This document shows positions 23,385 to 27,046 of a stretch of 27,046 nucleotides of DNA, piece by piece. Location of the stretch: the NCBI GenBank assembly GCA_934754975.1, contig CAKVKI010000004.1:1-27046 (forward strand). Reading direction: 5' to 3'. Position numbers and translations under genes: made by a program. Positions within the stretch are counted from its first letter, which is position 1. Each line of letters begins with the position of its first letter. The DNA is from an uncultured Alistipes sp. Lineage in GTDB: Bacteria; Bacteroidota; Bacteroidia; Bacteroidales; Rikenellaceae. Below the pieces are notes generated by a model. It ran no database searches, was not told the origin of the DNA, and saw only the letters and a list, made by a program, of their open reading frames with translations.

Positions 23385-24386
23385 ATGACGAATTTCCAGA
23401 TCAACGAAGAGACCCTGGCCGCCTATCTGAAAGGCGAACTGGATGCTGCATGCGCAGCGTCCGTCGAAGCGTGGTACGATGCGTCGGCCGCCAACCGCAA
23501 ACTGCTCGGGGAGGTTTACTATATATTATATGTCAACGACCGGATCAACGATACGGCCGGCATCGACGTCGAGCGTTCGCTCCGGCAGTTCAAGCGCCGC
23601 ATGCACGCCGGACGCCGCATCTCCCTGCGCCGCATCGCGGTCCGCGCCGCTGCCGCCGCTGCGGTCGCAGTGATCCTGCTGGCCGGGGGACTTACCACCG
23701 TGTCGCTTTCCAAACGTTTTGCGCAGCCCCTGACCGTCATCACCCACCTGGGCGAACGTTCGCAGGTGGTGCTGCCCGACGGCACCAAAGTCTGGCTCAA
23801 CTCCGCCAGCAGCGTCGAGTACGTCGCTCCGTTCTTTTCGCGCGAACGCCGCGTGAAGATGGACGGCGAAGCCTATTTCGAGGTGGAACACGACAGCCAG
23901 GCGCCCTTCATCGTCTCGACCAACGGCCTCGACATCAAAGTTCTCGGCACCCGCTTCAATATCCGCAACGACGACAGGGACCACCGCATCACCACCGTTC
24001 TGCTCGAAGGCGCCGTCAAGGCTTATGCCTCGGGCAACGAGGATGCCGCCGTGCGCCTGCGTCCTTCGCAGCAGCTGGTGTTCGACACCCGGACCGGTTC
24101 CATGCGCCTGACCGACGAGCCTTCGGCCGACCGGTCGATCAACTGGATCGACGGACGCTTCTGCTTCGAACACAACACCTTCGCAGAGATCGTCGCCGAA
24201 CTCAAACGCTACTACAACGTCGATATCCGCTTTATGGACGAAACCCTGCGCGACGAACGCTTCTCCGGCGACTTCCGTGTCGAGGACGGCATCTACCACA
24301 TTATGTCTGTGCTGCAGCTTACCTATAAGTTCACCTACAAAGTCGTCGGCAACGACATCGAAATCTACCCGAATCCTAAACGATAA
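23385..24386 (+). CDS. FecR-type anti-sigma factor, single membrane span
   Basis: The 333-residue protein has an N-terminal cytoplasmic part of about 80 residues (INEETLAAYLKGELD), one membrane helix at about 84-107, a FecR domain (VITHLGERSQVVLPDGTKVWLNSAS at about 118-142, then DGEAYFEVEHD and VLGTRFNIRND) and a C-terminal DUF4974-like part ending in FTYKVVGNDIEIYP. It would hold the ECF sigma factor until the TonB-dependent receptor signals substrate through its STN domain. The ATG at 23385 gives the usual N-terminus; an alternative TTG start at 23358 adds nine residues. It lies 86 bases after the sigma gene. Confidence 0.94.
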   Translation: MTNFQINEETLAAYLKGELDAACAASVEAWYDASAANRKLLGEVYYILYVNDRINDTAGIDVERSLRQFKRRMHAGRRISLRRIAVRAAAAAAVAVILLAGGLTTVSLSKRFAQPLTVITHLGERSQVVLPDGTKVWLNSASSVEYVAPFFSRERRVKMDGEAYFEVEHDSQAPFIVSTNGLDIKVLGTRFNIRNDDRDHRITTVLLEGAVKAYASGNEDAAVRLRPSQQLVFDTRTGSMRLTDEPSADRSINWIDGRFCFEHNTFAEIVAELKRYYNVDIRFMDETLRDERFSGDFRVEDGIYHIMSVLQLTYKFTYKVVGNDIEIYPNPKR

Positions 24387-24448
24387 CCTGATATAAACCT
24401 AAAAACCACCGAACCGCCTATGGGAGAATAATACGTCTGCTTTCGGAT

Positions 24449-24466
24449 GCCGCTGTACGCAGCGGC
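24449..24466 (+). other. Stem-loop in the SusC leader
   Basis: GCCGCTG/CAGCGGC, a perfect 7-bp stem with a TACG loop, lies between the FecR stop and the SusC ATG. There is no T-run after it, so it is not an obvious terminator; it may stabilise or separate the two parts of the transcript. Confidence 0.45.
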
Positions 24467-24510
24467 GGCTTTGACAACCTACTTACAAAATCTAACCTAA
24501 ATTCTGATCC

Positions 24511-27046
24511 ATGAAAAAAACTTACCTTGCAGCAGGCAGGGGAGTGCATGCCGTCTGCGCATGTTTCCGTTGTCTGCTTCTTATCCCGATTTTCGCATTG
24601 GGATGCTTCGGCGCCCATGCCGCAGCACAGACGCAGCAGGCCGTTTCACGCGTCAGCCTCGACGCCCGGAATGCCGCTATCGTCACCGTTTTCCAGGCCA
24701 TTCAGCAACAGAGCGGCTATTCGTTCGTCTACAACACCTCGGACATCGACACCGACCGCAAAGTGACCGTTTCCGCACAGGACGAGCCGCTGACGGCTGT
24801 CCTCGACAAACTTTTCGCAGGTTCCGACGTCGCTTACACGATTCGCGACAAGCATGTCGTCCTTTCGAAGAAAGCCAAAAATTCCCCCCCCCCACAGCGC
24901 TCAGGCCGGAGTGAGCGGTACCGTTAAGGACGCTCAGGGCATGCCGCTTGTCGGCGCCACGGTGCTGATTCAGGGTACGACGACCGGCGTGGCCGTCGAT
25001 CTCGACGGTAACTTCTCGCTGCCGCAGGCCAAAGCCGGCGATACGCTCGAAGTTTCGCTGATCGGCTATGTCAAGCAAACCCTTCCCGTAGCAGGCTCCG
25101 CGCCCATCCAGGTCGTTATGCTCGAAGACAACGAAGTCCTCGACGCCGTCGTGGTAACCGCCCTCGGTATCAAGCGCGCCGAGAAATCGCTGACCTACAA
25201 CGTACAGGAGGTAGCCGGCGACATCGTCACGTCGGTCAAGGACGCCAACTTCATGAACTCCCTTTCGGGTAAGGTCGCCGGCCTTCAGATCAATGCCAGC
25301 GCCTCGGGCGCCGGCGGTTCGACCCGCGTGGTGATGCGAGGCGTCAAGTCGATCAACGGCGACAACAACGCCCTTTACGTAATCGACGGTATTCCCTTGC
25401 CGAGCCTGCGTTCCAGCCAGACTTCAGGCACTTATGAAACGCCCGACGGCGGCGATTTCGAAGGTATCGCCAACTTCAACCCCGACGACATCGAGTCGAT
25501 GTCGATCCTTTCGGGTGCTACGGCTTCGGCCCTCTACGGTGCGCAGGGTGCCAACGGTGTGATCCTCATCACTACCAAAAAGGGCAAGGACGGCCGCGTA
25601 CGGGTCAATTATTCGAACTCGACGACCTTCTCCCATCCCTTCGTGATGCCCAAATTCCAGAACACCTACGGCACGAGTGAAATCGAACCGATGATGAGCT
25701 GGGGCGGCAAACTCGCTACGCCGACCTCGTACGATCCCTCGGATTTCTTCCAGACCGGATTCAACGAGACCAACTCGGTGGGCCTTTCCGCCGGTACCGA
25801 GCGCAACCAGACCTATGCGTCGGCTTCCGCCGTCAATTCGCGCGGTATCGTACCCAACAATGTCTACAACCGTTACAACTTCTCGATCCGCAATACGACG
25901 ATGCTTATCAAGGACCGCCTGACGCTCGACGTGGGCGCGACCTACATGAAGCAGTACACCCGCAACCAGACCGTTCAGGGCCAGTACCGCAATCCGCTGG
26001 TCGGCATCTATCTCTTCCCGCGCGGCAACGACATCCGCAAATACGAGATTTACGAGCGTCCGGGTTCCGACTCGCGCTATATGGAGCAGTTCTGGGACCT
26101 CGAATTCCTCAAAGGCGTCGAGAATCCCTGGTGGATCACCAATCGTGAGCTGAACGAAAACCGCCAGCACCGTTACAGCTTCAACGCTACGATGAAACTC
26201 GACATTACCGACTGGATGAGCCTGACGGGCCGTATCCGTACCGATAATGCGACGATCAACTACACCCGCAAACTCAGCGCTTCGACCAACACGCTCTTCG
26301 CTTCGAAATACGGCAGCTACCTAAACCGTACGATGACGCACAACAACCTTTACGGCGACGTGCTGCTGAGCATCGACAAGAGCTTCTTCGACAACGCCTT
26401 CTCTGTGCAGTTCAACCTCGGCGCCAGCATCAAGGACGACAAGAACCAGCTGACGGGTTACGAGGGTTATCTGGCGGGTATTCCCAACAAGTTCACCTAC
26501 AACAACATCATCTCCGACAACTCGCAGAGTTTCCCGACGCAGGAGAACTACCACGACCAGATTCAGGCCGTGTATGCAACCATGCAGCTGGGCTGGCGGG
26601 GTATGCTCTACCTCGACGTTTCGGTCCGCAACGACTGGGCTTCGATGCTGGCCTTCACGCCCAAACAGAACATCTTCTATCCTTCGGTGGGCCTTTCGGC
26701 CGTGATTTCGTCGATGACCGACCTTTCGAAAGCGGGTGTCTCGTTCCTGAAGGTGCGCGGATCGTATGCCGAGGTGGGCAACGCTCCCGAGCGTTACATC
26801 ACAGGTCCCAATTACACGCTGACCAACGGTGTCGTCAGCACGGCGACCATCGCCCCTGCCAAGCACCTCGAAGCCGAGCGCACCAAGTCGTTCGAGGCCG
26901 GTCTCGACGTCAAGTTCCTGGGCAACAAGATCTCGGCTACGGCGACTTATTACAACACCAACACCTACAACCAGCTCTTCCTTTACGACGCTCCTCCCAG
27001 CTCGGGTTACAAACAGAAGTATATCAACGCCGGTAAGGTCAATAAC
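24511..27046 (+). CDS. SusC/RagA-family TonB-dependent receptor with STN domain, frameshifted at a C10 tract (3' end beyond window)
   Basis: From the ATG at 24511 a long signal peptide (to about AHAAAQ, residue 44) is followed by an STN domain (RVSLDARNAAIVTVFQAIQQ at about 48-67 and DEPLTAVLDKLF). After the run of ten C (24884-24893) this frame ends at 24927. The next frame, one base later, carries the rest: a carboxypeptidase-regulatory-like domain (AGVSGTVKDAQGMPLVGATV, DLDGNFSL), the plug (SLSGKVAGLQINASASG, ALYVIDGIPL, ILSGATASALYGAQGANG, ILITTKKG) and the beta-barrel to the window edge. With nine C the two parts would join as KNSPPHSAQAG in one frame. The receptor binds and imports a large ligand with a SusD partner expected further right; STN signals to the FecR protein. 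Whether it is a live phase-variable gene, a decayed one, or a sequencing error cannot be told from one sequence. Confidence 0.9.
24884..24893. repeat. C10 homopolymer tract that breaks the SusC frame
   Basis: Ten consecutive C sit at the end of the STN domain. The upstream reading frame and the downstream SusC frame differ by one base here; one C fewer would make them continuous. This is a typical site for slipped-strand length change. Confidence 0.88.

Overview
The window looks like the chromosome of a GC-rich gut Bacteroidota, most likely Alistipes or another member of Rikenellaceae. The grounds are Bacteroidota-type promoter elements (TTTG, 19 bp, TAnnTTTG), an ECF sigma / FecR / SusC-RagA locus, an anaerobic sulfatase-maturase-like radical SAM gene, and class A RNase P RNA. 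The genus is inferred from composition and gene content, not from a search.

Positions 1-17516 (minus strand) hold one very compact operon of 18 genes, many joined by ATGA or short overlaps. It is an aryl-polyene / flexirubin-type biosynthetic cluster. In transcription order: aromatic amino acid (probably tyrosine) ammonia-lyase, small secreted protein, FabG-type reductase, ketosynthase, acyl carrier protein, LpxL/HtrB-like acyltransferase, B12-binding radical SAM enzyme, hotdog dehydratase, 4HBT thioesterase, a ketosynthase fused to a second ketosynthase-like domain, second carrier protein, third ketosynthase, chain-length-factor-like protein, NodB-type deacetylase, LolA-like carrier, HFPG-type dehydratase, GT2-DUF2062 protein, and an MMPL exporter fused to a PlsC-type acyltransferase that runs off the left edge. 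In the proposed pathway an aryl-propenoate starter is extended by ketosynthase/CLF pairs, reduced by FabG, dehydrated without enoyl reduction to give a conjugated polyene, esterified to a lipid and moved to the outer membrane by the MMPL and LolA-like proteins. An aryl-CoA/ACP ligase is not in the window and may lie further left.

Positions 17517-22143 hold an intrinsic terminator, a lipoprotein aldose 1-epimerase (minus), a divergent anSME-like SPASM radical SAM gene (plus) with a strong terminator, a 19-bp tandem repeat, and a DHA2-type MFS exporter (minus) with a hairpin-rich leader. Positions 22144-22508 are rnpB (minus) with its own terminator. Positions 22702-27046 are an ECF sigma factor with a consensus Bacteroidota promoter, a FecR-type anti-sigma factor, and an STN-containing SusC/RagA TonB-dependent receptor that runs off the right edge and is out of frame at a run of ten C.

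The unusual features are the low-complexity in-frame insertions with 15-bp periodicity in three genes of the polyene operon (one of them joining two normally separable domains), a 19-bp tandem array beside the MFS gene, and three poly-C/poly-G tracts of 9-10 bases, one of which breaks the SusC frame. Together these suggest length-variable DNA that may cause strain or phase variation.
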